DNA of 64,000 bases from positions 6,886-70,885 of the forward strand of contig CAKPGT010000005.1 of assembly GCA_934155185.1 (NCBI GenBank), given 5' to 3'. The DNA is from an uncultured Bacilli bacterium (lineage in GTDB: Bacteria; Bacillota_I; Bacilli_A; RF39; UBA660). The notes below the pieces were generated by a model. The model saw only the letters and a program-made list of their open reading frames with translations, was not told the origin of the DNA and made no database searches. Below are positions 1 through 7,709 of this stretch, piece after piece. Position numbers and translations under genes: made by a program. Numbering within the stretch: the first letter of the stretch is position 1; every line of letters begins with the position of its first letter.

Positions 1-2
1 GT

Positions 3-104
3 ATCGTAATAGCAGTTCCATTAACGATAATGATTATGGCTATTATTAAGTCATATAAAAGTGAAATTAATAATAAATTACAAAAAGTAAAAGAGAGAAT
101 ATAA
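3..104 (+). CDS. C-terminal end of a membrane protein (partial)
   Basis: An open frame enters from the left edge and stops with TAA at 102-104. The visible 33 residues are a hydrophobic helix of about 15 residues followed by a Lys/Glu-rich amphipathic tail, as at the C-terminus of an integral membrane protein. A terminator hairpin follows at once, so the frame ends a transcript. The family cannot be told from this fragment. Confidence 0.55.
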   Translation: MVIAVPLTIMIMAIIKSYKSEINNKLQKVKERI

Positions 105-107
105 TAT

Positions 108-131
108 AAACTCCATTAGATGGGGTTTATT
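108..131 (+). terminator. Intrinsic terminator of the left-edge gene
   Basis: AAACTCCAT and ATGGGGTTT form a 9-bp stem (one G-U pair) with a 3-nt loop, followed by ATTTT. It lies four bases after the stop codon at 104. Confidence 0.7.
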
Positions 132-267
132 TTGCATGTAAATAGGGGTAAATATTTATTCTATTTTTAAAGACCATATGTTATAATTTAATTGGGTAGT
201 ATACTTTTGCAAACATTTATATAGCAAATAACTATTCAAAATCATATTTGTAAAGGAGAGAGAAAAT

Positions 268-1470
268 ATGGGATTTATTAAAGCATTTACTGGTGCTTTA
301 TCTGGTACATTTGCAGATCAGTGGAAAGATTATTATGTACCTAGAGGAGATGTTCCTGCAACAGCAGCATTATTTCAAGCTGTACCATCTGGAACAAATA
401 ATGGAAGAGGAGAAAACACTAAAGGTAATAGCAACATAATTAGTAATGGTAGTAAAATAGTTGTACCAGAAGGAACAGCACTTATTACACTTCAAGATGG
501 TGCTATAACAGGATTTATAGCAGAACCAGGAGGATTTGAATTTAGATCAGATGATCCTAACTCAAAATCAATGTTTGCAGGCGATGGCATAATAGGACAA
601 CTTGCTAAATCAACTTGGGATAAAGTTAAGTTTGGTGGGCAACCTGGTTCACAACAGTTAGCTTTTTATGTAAATTTAAAGGAAATACCAAACAATAGAT
701 TTGGAACTCAATCTGAAATATATTGGGATGATGCTTTCTTTGGAACACAGGTTGGAGCAGTAACTAGAGGAACATATACACTTAAGATAGTAGATCCATT
801 ACTATTTATTAAAAACTTTGTTCCAGCAAAATATTTACAACCCGGTGCAGAACCATTTGATTTTGCTGATATGGATAACGCTGCAGGTGAACAATTATTT
901 AATGAAGTTGTTGGAACACTTTCGGCAGCATTCTCAAATTATACAAACGATCCTTCAAAAGGAAACAGAATATCTAAAATTCAAGGTGATCAAATTGGAT
1001 TTGCAGCGGCTATGAGTAAAGCTGTCGAGGATGCATATGGTTGGAAAACAACAAGAGGTCTTGAAATAGTTAAAACAGCTATTTTAGCAATTGAATATGA
1101 CGATGATACTAAAGAATTAATGAAAGATGTTAAAAAGGCTGATGCCTTATCTGGCTCTAGAGGAAATTCATTTATGCAACAAGCAGCAGCAAGAGGAATG
1201 CAAGCTGCAGGTGAAAATGGTGGCGGAACTGGAATGGCATTTATGGGTATGGGAATGCAAGCTGCTGGAGGTATGGTAAATGGGATGTCACAACCTAATA
1301 CTCAGCCAAGTTACCAACCTAATTTTGGTGCAGCAAATGCTAATAATGCTCAAACTAGTGCAAGTGTAGATCCTACTACTAAATTACTTGAAATGAAGAA
1401 ATTACTTGATGCAGGAATAATAAGCCCTGAAGAATTTGACAAAGTAAAAAAAGATTTATTAGGATTATAA
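268..1470 (+). CDS. SPFH/Band-7 domain protein with C-terminal SHOCT domain (YdjI-like)
   Basis: A 400-residue cytoplasmic protein without signal peptide. Residues 1 to about 290 resemble the SPFH (stomatin/flotillin-like) domain of the B. subtilis YdjI group. Residues about 290-365 form a Gly/Ala/Met/Asn/Gln-rich linker. The last 33 residues are a typical SHOCT motif (LLEMKKLLDAGIISPEEF), a short helical oligomerisation element. AAGGAGAGAG precedes the ATG. The next gene starts three bases after the stop, so the two are surely co-transcribed. In Bacillus, relatives sit next to pspA and a zinc-ribbon protein and act in envelope stress; a similar membrane-scaffold role is inferred here. No pspA is visible in the window. 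Confidence 0.85.
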   Translation: MGFIKAFTGALSGTFADQWKDYYVPRGDVPATAALFQAVPSGTNNGRGENTKGNSNIISNGSKIVVPEGTALITLQDGAITGFIAEPGGFEFRSDDPNSKSMFAGDGIIGQLAKSTWDKVKFGGQPGSQQLAFYVNLKEIPNNRFGTQSEIYWDDAFFGTQVGAVTRGTYTLKIVDPLLFIKNFVPAKYLQPGAEPFDFADMDNAAGEQLFNEVVGTLSAAFSNYTNDPSKGNRISKIQGDQIGFAAAMSKAVEDAYGWKTTRGLEIVKTAILAIEYDDDTKELMKDVKKADALSGSRGNSFMQQAAARGMQAAGENGGGTGMAFMGMGMQAAGGMVNGMSQPNTQPSYQPNFGAANANNAQTSASVDPTTKLLEMKKLLDAGIISPEEFDKVKKDLLGL

Positions 1471-1473
1471 AAA

Positions 1474-2976
1474 ATGGAAGAAAGTAAGAGTGTAAATAAA
1501 CCTATTATAGTAAAAACTGATGAGGGTGCTGTTGATGGTCAAAATAAATGCCCTAAATGTGGCGCAACAGATATATCAGTTAATACTAAAACGGGCAAAT
1601 TAAGATGTAATTTTTGCAGGCATGAGTTTGAGTTAGAAAAACTAGAGGGCATGGAAACTGATTTAAGAAACCTAAAGGGTGAAATAGTTGGTTCTGGTGC
1701 TACAAATATAGTTGCAGATACTAAAGATGTGGTAACACTTAAATGCAGTAGCTGTGGTGCTGAAGTTGTAATTGATACGGCATCTAGTACATCAGCTAGG
1801 TGTCACTGGTGCAGAAATACATTATCAATTAATCAGCAAATACCTAATGGAAGCATTCCTGATGTAGTTCTTCCATTTAAAGTAACTAGAGATGATGCTA
1901 AAGAAGAGATAGAAAAGTTTGTTGGTAAAAGAAAATTCTTTGCACATCCAAAGTTTAGAATGGAATTTACTACTAATAATATAATGGGAGTATATTTTCC
2001 ATATATGCTAGTTGATGTTAATGCTCATGCAAGTCTTTCAGGTGAAGGTGAACATCAAACAAGAAGTTATCAAGTAGGTAGTGATGAACATAAAGAAACG
2101 AGATATGATGCTGATTTGTATCATGTTGAAAGAGACTTTGATATAGTAATTAATGGTCTTTCAATTGAATCAAGCTCTGATAGATTAAACGTTAGTTCAA
2201 AGGAAAAGACAAATAATATAATTAATGCTATAATGCCATTTGATTCAGAAAACTGTGTTAAATATAATGCAAATTATCTTAAAGGTTATACTTCTGAAAA
2301 GAGGGATACTAATATTGAACAATTAAAAGGAATAGTTAAGATGCAAGCAAGTGATATTGCAAGGTATTCTGCTAATGATACTTTAAGAACATATGACAGA
2401 GGTGTTGCTTGGAAAAGCGAAACACTTGATATAAAAGGTTCACAATGGAAAGCAGCATACTTACCAGTTTGGTTATACAGTTATCAAGAGGTAAAGGGTG
2501 ATAAAAAACTTCTACATTATGTTGCTGTAAATGCAAGAACTAAAGAAACAATGGGAAGTGTTCCAATACACATGCCTAAGTTAATTGGTGTGTCAGCAGG
2601 AGTAGAATTATTAGGCTTTTTAGCTATGTTGTTTGTAGATTGGGATTATAACTGGTTATTTTTACTTGCTGGTTTTATATATTTCTTTATCATGTATGCA
2701 AGATACCGTAATTCAGGTGCAAGACATACATATGAAACTGAAACTAAAAAAGAGGTTTCTAATATGAAGAAAGTAGATAGATTTCTTCAATCTAGAACGG
2801 GTCTTAGAAATTCTATGATGGAAGGTGCTAATAATACCAGGTTAAATGGTAAACTTTCAAATAATAACTCAGTTATAGATAAATTCACAAAAAATAATAT
2901 TGTAAATAGCTTGACGAAAAACAATCAGGCATTAAATATTATAAAAGACAAAATTGACAATAAAGACAAAAAGTAG
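1474..2976 (+). CDS. Zinc-ribbon membrane protein, partner of the SPFH protein (YdjG-like)
   Basis: A 500-residue protein. Two treble-clef zinc ribbons lie at the N-terminus: CPKC...CNFC near residues 22-45 and CSSC...CHWC near residues 85-110. A long soluble middle region follows, then two closely spaced transmembrane helices at about residues 367-405, and a basic, Asn/Lys-rich tail ending in degenerate NNxxxxxxTKNN units. The start lies three bases after the upstream stop, with AGGAT inside the preceding coding end serving as ribosome site, so translation is probably coupled. The pairing with an SPFH protein is like B. subtilis ydjG/ydjI. The biochemical role is unknown. Confidence 0.8.
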   Translation: MEESKSVNKPIIVKTDEGAVDGQNKCPKCGATDISVNTKTGKLRCNFCRHEFELEKLEGMETDLRNLKGEIVGSGATNIVADTKDVVTLKCSSCGAEVVIDTASSTSARCHWCRNTLSINQQIPNGSIPDVVLPFKVTRDDAKEEIEKFVGKRKFFAHPKFRMEFTTNNIMGVYFPYMLVDVNAHASLSGEGEHQTRSYQVGSDEHKETRYDADLYHVERDFDIVINGLSIESSSDRLNVSSKEKTNNIINAIMPFDSENCVKYNANYLKGYTSEKRDTNIEQLKGIVKMQASDIARYSANDTLRTYDRGVAWKSETLDIKGSQWKAAYLPVWLYSYQEVKGDKKLLHYVAVNARTKETMGSVPIHMPKLIGVSAGVELLGFLAMLFVDWDYNWLFLLAGFIYFFIMYARYRNSGARHTYETETKKEVSNMKKVDRFLQSRTGLRNSMMEGANNTRLNGKLSNNNSVIDKFTKNNIVNSLTKNNQALNIIKDKIDNKDKK

Positions 2977-2992
2977 CGGTTGCTACTTTTTT
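2968..2992 (+). terminator. Terminator overlapping the stop of the zinc-ribbon gene
   Basis: AAAGTAGC-GGTT-GCTACTTT plus a T-run forms a strong hairpin that includes the TAG stop codon (2974-2976). A second AT-only hairpin (AATCATTTTTT/AAAAAATGATT, about 3001-3024) follows. Confidence 0.8.
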
Positions 2993-3070
2993 ACGTTTTT
3001 AATCATTTTTTTTAAAAAATGATTTATTTTTTCATAATCATATTATATAATTTAATTATAGGAGGACATT

Positions 3071-3625
3071 ATGAAAATAGCATTAATAATAATAGCGGTT
3101 TTAGTAGTACTATTTTTACTATATTTAGTATCTACTTATAACACATTAGTTGTATTAAGAAACAAAGTAAAGGATCAGTGGTCACAAATTGATGTGGTAT
3201 TAAAAAACAGAAATGATTTAATACCAAACATTGTTGAAACAGTAAAAGGATATGCTAAGCACGAAAATAATACTTTAAAAGAAGTAATTGAAGCTAGAAG
3301 TAAAATGGCTAGTGCATCAACAAAGGAAGATGAAATAAAAGCATCTGGTGCTGTTACTGAGGCTTTAGGAAAGTTATTTGCTCTAGCTGAAAGTTATCCA
3401 GAATTGAAAGCTAATGTTAATTTTTTAGACTTACAAGGTAAGCTAAACGAGATAGAAGAAAAAATTAGATTTTCAAGACAATTTTATAATGATTCAGTTT
3501 TAACTTATAAAAACAAACTTGAAATGTTTCCATCTAATATAGTAGCTGGTATGTTTGGATTTAAGCCTGAGGCTTTCTTTGAAGCTAACGAAGAAGAAAG
3601 AAAAAATGTACAAGTAAAATTTTAG
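3071..3625 (+). CDS. lemA: LemA family protein
   Basis: A 184-residue protein with a single N-terminal transmembrane helix (residues 3-22) and a long helical cytoplasmic domain. The family signature is clear: VLRNKVKDQWSQIDVVLKNR followed by DLIPNIVETVKGYAKHE. AGGAGG lies six bases before the ATG. LemA proteins are antiparallel helix bundles that usually travel with a DUF2207 or TPM-domain membrane protein, as here. Their function is not established. It has its own terminator but lies only 45 bases before the next gene. Confidence 0.95.
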   Translation: MKIALIIIAVLVVLFLLYLVSTYNTLVVLRNKVKDQWSQIDVVLKNRNDLIPNIVETVKGYAKHENNTLKEVIEARSKMASASTKEDEIKASGAVTEALGKLFALAESYPELKANVNFLDLQGKLNEIEEKIRFSRQFYNDSVLTYKNKLEMFPSNIVAGMFGFKPEAFFEANEEERKNVQVKF

Positions 3626-3649
3626 TCTACTATTAAAGTAGACTTTTTT
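3624..3649 (+). terminator. Terminator or attenuator after lemA
   Basis: AGTCTAC-TATTAAA-GTAGACT followed by TTTTT, directly at the lemA stop codon. Confidence 0.8.
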
Positions 3650-3670
3650 CTTTAGGAGGATTGATAAGTA

Positions 3671-5404
3671 GTGAAAAAAATATTTAGTTTTATGCTGTTT
3701 ATGGGATTACTATTGTTTTTTCCTATAATTGCAAAAGCAAATAGTATTGATGAAATTGATATGGATATATACATTGATAAAAGTGGTACTGCTCATGTAA
3801 CTGAAGTTTGGAGTGCTAACCTAAGTAAAGGTACCGAAGGATATAAGCCATATTATAACTTAGGTGAAGCTAAGATAACTAATTTTAAGGTTAGTGAAAA
3901 TGACAAAACATATTCATTTAATAATTCGTGGAATACAAGTGATAGTTTTTCTAATAAGGCCTATAAAAACGGAATAAATTATGTTGAAAATGGTTTAGAA
4001 TTATGTTGGGGCATATCAAAGTATGGATATCATAATTATAAATTAACCTATGATATAGAAGGATTTGTTGTAAAACTTACAGATGCAGATATGGTATACT
4101 GGCAGCTTATTCCTTATGAATTATCACAAAAACCAGATAACGTGCATATTAAAATATATTCAGATGACAAATATAGCGATGAACTTCCTGTATGGGGATA
4201 TGGAAAATACGGTGCAACTGCGTATGTTTCTGATGGCTATATAGAAATGAACTCAGAGGGTACACTTTATAGTAGTGAGTATATGACCATACTTGTTAAG
4301 TTTAATAAAGATACATTTGATACCTATCACACGATAGATAAAGACTTCAATTATTATTTAGATATGGCTAATGAAGGTGCTACTAAGTATGATTCTAGTG
4401 GGTCTTCTAGTAGTTATGGAATATTTGATATTATTAAGGTATTATCTATATTTTTATTTCCAATATTAATAATTGTTTTTGTGGTATTGAAGGCTATTAA
4501 TTCAGCAAAATCAGGAGCTACAGTAGGTTATAAAACGCTTGACTTTGGTAAAAATGGAAGGGTTATTCCAAAAGATATTGCAAATGTAAGAGATATACCT
4601 TTTGATAAAGATATATATAAAACATACTGGGTAGCTTTAAGTTATAGTATTAGTAGGAAAAATACTGATTTTCTAGGTGCTATGCTTCTTAAATGGTTGA
4701 AAGAAAAGAAAATTAAAATAAATAAAAGAACGGTTAATGGTGTTTTTAAAGAAAAAGAAGAAACTATAGTTGACTTAAGTTTATCGCCTACGTTTGATAA
4801 TACATTAGAGCAAGAACTATTTAACATGTTATATGAAGCTAGTCTTGATGGAATGTTAGAATCTAAAGAATTTGAAAAGTGGTGCAGTAAGCACTATAGT
4901 AAAATACTTACTTGGTTTGATAAAGTTGCTGAGGATGGAAATAAAAAACTTATTAATGAAGGAAAAATAACTGTTAGTGAGAAAAAAACACTAAAAATAT
5001 TTACATCTAAAATATATACTGTAGATAGTACTATGTTAAACGATGCAATTAAATTAAAGGGCTTTAAGAACTTTTTGGAAGAATTTTCTAGAATAGATGA
5101 TAAAGAAGCTATAGAAGTTAATATGTGGGAATATTATTTGATATATGCCCAAATACTTGGAATAGCTGATAAGGTTGCAAAGCAATTTAAAAAACTATAT
5201 CCTGAAATAATAGAAAACAATGATTATGGATATACGTATAACGACTTTATGTTTATAAATACAATGAGTTATTCTGGTATTAATAGTGCTGTTTCCTCTA
5301 AATCAAGGGCCGAAAGTTATTCATCCGGTGGTGGCGGATTTTCTTCCGGCGGAGGAGGCGGAGGTTCCTTCGGTGGCGGAGGAGGCGGAGGAGGTTTTAG
5401 ATAA
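3671..5404 (+). CDS. DUF2207 membrane protein with signal peptide and glycine-rich tail
   Basis: A 577-residue protein starting at GTG, preceded by AGGAGG. A signal peptide ends near AKA-NS (residues 20-25). A beta-rich extracellular DUF2207 domain follows (to about 235), then one transmembrane helix (about 250-272), a cytoplasmic alpha/beta region (about 290-540), and a tail that is almost all Gly with Ser/Phe ending in FR. Such Gly-rich tails are typical of DUF2207 and TPM proteins. With lemA it forms a conserved two-gene unit. The tail is encoded by a locally GC-rich GGC/GGA run (about 5325-5400), unlike the AT-rich surroundings, which reflects glycine codons rather than transfer. Confidence 0.9.
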   Translation: MKKIFSFMLFMGLLLFFPIIAKANSIDEIDMDIYIDKSGTAHVTEVWSANLSKGTEGYKPYYNLGEAKITNFKVSENDKTYSFNNSWNTSDSFSNKAYKNGINYVENGLELCWGISKYGYHNYKLTYDIEGFVVKLTDADMVYWQLIPYELSQKPDNVHIKIYSDDKYSDELPVWGYGKYGATAYVSDGYIEMNSEGTLYSSEYMTILVKFNKDTFDTYHTIDKDFNYYLDMANEGATKYDSSGSSSSYGIFDIIKVLSIFLFPILIIVFVVLKAINSAKSGATVGYKTLDFGKNGRVIPKDIANVRDIPFDKDIYKTYWVALSYSISRKNTDFLGAMLLKWLKEKKIKINKRTVNGVFKEKEETIVDLSLSPTFDNTLEQELFNMLYEASLDGMLESKEFEKWCSKHYSKILTWFDKVAEDGNKKLINEGKITVSEKKTLKIFTSKIYTVDSTMLNDAIKLKGFKNFLEEFSRIDDKEAIEVNMWEYYLIYAQILGIADKVAKQFKKLYPEIIENNDYGYTYNDFMFINTMSYSGINSAVSSKSRAESYSSGGGGFSSGGGGGGSFGGGGGGGGFR

Positions 5405-5416
5405 CCTTCTTTTTCC

Positions 5417-5444
5417 TTTACAAAATATAATAATGGTATATAAT
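5417..5444 (+). promoter_or_regulatory. Probable sigma-A promoter for the 71-residue protein gene
   Basis: TTTACA (5417-5422), 16-bp spacer, TATAAT (5439-5444), upstream of an AAGGAGG ribosome site at 5454. Confidence 0.55.
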
Positions 5445-5464
5445 GGTTATATAAGGAGGGTTTT

Positions 5465-5680
5465 ATGTATAAAGAAAAGATAGTTATATGGGCAGATGAA
5501 AATAGTAGTTATTTTGATGATTTAGATGAAATTAAAAATCAATTATATGAGAAATTAAATTACAATGTTGAAGTATACGGAGCAAAACTTCTAGAAGATT
5601 TAGGAGAATTAAAAGTATATTTAGTAGTTTATAGCCCATGTAAAATAAATAGTATGGTAAAAACATTCAAAAGAAAATAA
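5465..5680 (+). CDS. Small acidic protein of unknown function
   Basis: A 71-residue protein with an excellent ribosome site (AAGGAGG, 4 bases before ATG) and its own promoter. It is predicted to be a soluble alpha/beta fold: acidic first half (DDLDEIKNQLYEKL), then alternating strands, and a basic C-terminal end (KTFKRK). No family is recognised. It lies just upstream of the hisS promoter and T-box. Confidence 0.7.
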   Translation: MYKEKIVIWADENSSYFDDLDEIKNQLYEKLNYNVEVYGAKLLEDLGELKVYLVVYSPCKINSMVKTFKRK

Positions 5681-5681
5681 A

Positions 5682-5710
5682 TTGACTAATACCAAAAAAT
5701 GTACTAAAAT
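5682..5710 (+). promoter_or_regulatory. Sigma-A promoter of the hisS operon
   Basis: TTGACT (5682-5687), exactly 17 bp, then TAAAAT (5705-5710). Predicted start is about 5717, at the base of the first leader stem. Confidence 0.75.
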
Positions 5711-5715
5711 ATAAC

Positions 5716-5857
5716 TGTGTTTTTGATAAGAAGTGACATCTTATAAATAAAACAAAAACATGACAAGTTAAAATGAAAATAAAGAGCACTTTAAGTGAAG
5801 TAGGGTGGCACCGTGGACGTAAGTTCATCCCTATACTGTAATGGCTCTTTTTTATTT
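5716..5857 (+). promoter_or_regulatory. T-box leader of hisS, with shortened Stem I
   Basis: The T-box core AGGGTGGCACCGTGG lies at 5802-5816, inside an antiterminator closed by TAGGG/CCCTA. The competing terminator pairs AAAGAGC (5781-5787) with GCTCTTT (5844-5850) before a T-run. The 5' domain is very short: TGTTTTTG/CAAAAACA encloses one hairpin (ATAAGA/TCTTAT) whose loop carries GTGA followed by CAT (5737-5739), a His codon and likely specifier. UGGC in the core would pair with a GCCA tRNA end. The T-box call is firm; the specifier is inferred. Confidence 0.88.
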
Positions 5858-5874
5858 AAAAAAGGAGAGTATAT

Positions 5875-7215
5875 ATGATAACAAAACCAAAAGGAACAAA
5901 AGATATATATGGCAGTGAGGCTAAAAAATGGCAATATGTATCAAAAGTAATTGATGAGGTAATGGAAAAATATAACTATAATTTTATACGTGTACCAGTT
6001 TTTGAATCAAGTGAATTATTTCACAGGGGTGTTGGTGAGACAACTGATATTGTAACTAAGGAAACATATGATTTTACGGATCGTGGTGGAAGGTGTATGA
6101 CGCTTCGCCCAGAGGGTACTGCTGGTGTTGTAAGAAGTTTTATTGAAAATAAGATGTATGGCGATAATAATCAGCCAGTAAAATTATATTATAATTGTCC
6201 AATGTACAGATATGAAAGACCTCAAGCAGGAAGGTATAGGGAACTTACTCAGTTTGGATACGAACTTATTGGTTCAGATGATCCAATTGCTGATGCAGAA
6301 GTAATATCTCTTGCAGTTAATATCTATAAAATTTTAGGACTAAAAGGAATAAGGGTTAATATAAACTCATTAGGTGATAAGGAATCTAGAGAAAACTATA
6401 GGCTAGCATTAATTAATCATTTTAAGCCACACATAAATGAGTTATGTTCTGATTGCAAAGAAAGATTAGAAAAAAATCCGCTTAGAATACTAGATTGTAA
6501 AGTAGATTGTGATAAGGAAATAATGAAAAATGCTCCTAAAACAATAGATTATTTAAATAAAGAATCTAAAGAAAGATTTGAAAAAGTAAAAGAATATCTT
6601 AATGTTATGAAAGTTGAGTTTGTAATTAATCCAAGCGTTGTACGTGGGCTTGATTATTACAATCATACTGTATTTGAAGTAGAGGCTGAAATTGAAGGTT
6701 TTGGAGCTCAAAATGTTATTGGCGGCGGTGGACGCTATAATGGCATGATAGAGCAGTTAGGTGGTCCATCAACCCCTGCTATTGGCTTTGCTTCAGGATT
6801 TGATAGACTAATGTTAGCACTTGAAAAAGAAAACGTTAAAATACCAATTACTGATAGTGTAGATTTATTCTTGCTGTATGTAAATGAAGATGAGAAAAAG
6901 TACGCTTTATATTTGTCCAATGAGCTTAGAATGAATGGTTTTATAGTTGAAACAGATTATTTATCAAGGAGTTTAAAAGCACAATTTAAGCAAGCAGACA
7001 GACTAAATAGTAAATTTACTATTGTTCTTAATAGTGAAGAACTAAAAAACAATGAAGTTAAAATTAAAAATAATAAAACTAAAGAAGAAAACACGATATC
7101 TATTAATGCACTAATATATTATTTAGATGAAAATATAGAAGAAGATGAGTGCTGTTCCCACGATGAGTGCACCTGCTCATGTGATAACGAATGCGAGTGT
7201 GATAATCATAAATAA
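5875..7215 (+). CDS. hisS: Histidyl-tRNA synthetase with Cys-rich C-terminal tail
   Basis: A 446-residue class II synthetase that charges tRNA-His. Visible are the N-terminal KPKGTKDIYG, motif 2 (MYRYERPQAGRYRE), the histidine-specific VRGLDYYNHTVFEV, and motif 3 (GGGGRYNGMIEQLGG...GFASGFDRL), followed by the C-terminal anticodon-binding domain. AAAGGAGAG precedes the ATG. After the normal end of the anticodon domain there is an acidic extension of about 25 residues with seven cysteines and two histidines (from DECCSHDE onward), which ordinary HisRS lacks. The following gene overlaps this tail in another frame. Expression is controlled by the T-box leader. Confidence 0.97.
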   Translation: MITKPKGTKDIYGSEAKKWQYVSKVIDEVMEKYNYNFIRVPVFESSELFHRGVGETTDIVTKETYDFTDRGGRCMTLRPEGTAGVVRSFIENKMYGDNNQPVKLYYNCPMYRYERPQAGRYRELTQFGYELIGSDDPIADAEVISLAVNIYKILGLKGIRVNINSLGDKESRENYRLALINHFKPHINELCSDCKERLEKNPLRILDCKVDCDKEIMKNAPKTIDYLNKESKERFEKVKEYLNVMKVEFVINPSVVRGLDYYNHTVFEVEAEIEGFGAQNVIGGGGRYNGMIEQLGGPSTPAIGFASGFDRLMLALEKENVKIPITDSVDLFLLYVNEDEKKYALYLSNELRMNGFIVETDYLSRSLKAQFKQADRLNSKFTIVLNSEELKNNEVKIKNNKTKEENTISINALIYYLDENIEEDECCSHDECTCSCDNECECDNHK

Positions 7216-7708
7216 AGAGTCTTATATAAATGAATTTTTACCATTAAGTGATATAGATAAAATTAAAGAATACGATGGCTTTGTATCACCTGATGGAAAG
7301 TTTTATCCTGTAAGTATTAAAAACAAACATAACCCAACGCATCATGAGTGGGCGTACAACTATGTAACAAAAAAATTGGACTATATTAAAAAGTTATCTA
7401 ACCCATCAAATAGTTTTTTATACACTATATCTAGACTAAAAAGTAAACAAGATATATTGATACATTTTTATGGATATATATACTATGGGCACAATGCTTT
7501 TACTAAAAGATCAATAATAATATATCCTGATAACACAATAAATAATATATATGTTACAGAAAAACAGTTAGATATGCTTTTTAAAATATTAAGAGTTAAC
7601 TGCGAAATAGATGAATTATATGCAAATTATGAAGAGAAAATAATTGAAGATAGACATGAAAAATATGTTGATGAATTAATATCTAAAGAAATAGAAAGGA
7701 ATATATAA
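7145..7708 (+). CDS. Unknown protein overlapping the end of hisS
   Basis: A frame of up to 187 residues that starts inside the Cys-rich tail of hisS (71-base overlap) and ends two bases before the aspS start. The start is uncertain: ATG 7145, ATG 7163, or GTG 7187 and 7199 are in frame, and none has a clear ribosome site, which suggests translational coupling to hisS. The likely conserved part begins near KESYINEFLPLSDIDK. It is a soluble, Tyr/Asn/Lys-rich protein with a GFVSPDGKFYPV segment and a HHEWAYNYV segment. No family is recognised. Confidence 0.7.
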   Translation: MSAVPTMSAPAHVITNASVIIINKESYINEFLPLSDIDKIKEYDGFVSPDGKFYPVSIKNKHNPTHHEWAYNYVTKKLDYIKKLSNPSNSFLYTISRLKSKQDILIHFYGYIYYGHNAFTKRSIIIYPDNTINNIYVTEKQLDMLFKILRVNCEIDELYANYEEKIIEDRHEKYVDELISKEIERNI

Positions 7709-7709
7709 T

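Noticed and set aside
5286..5483. Frame overlapping the glycine tail of the DUF2207 gene
   Set aside because: An alternative reading of the GGC/GGA repeats; composition (Glu/Ala/Val) is explained by the +1 reading of glycine codons.
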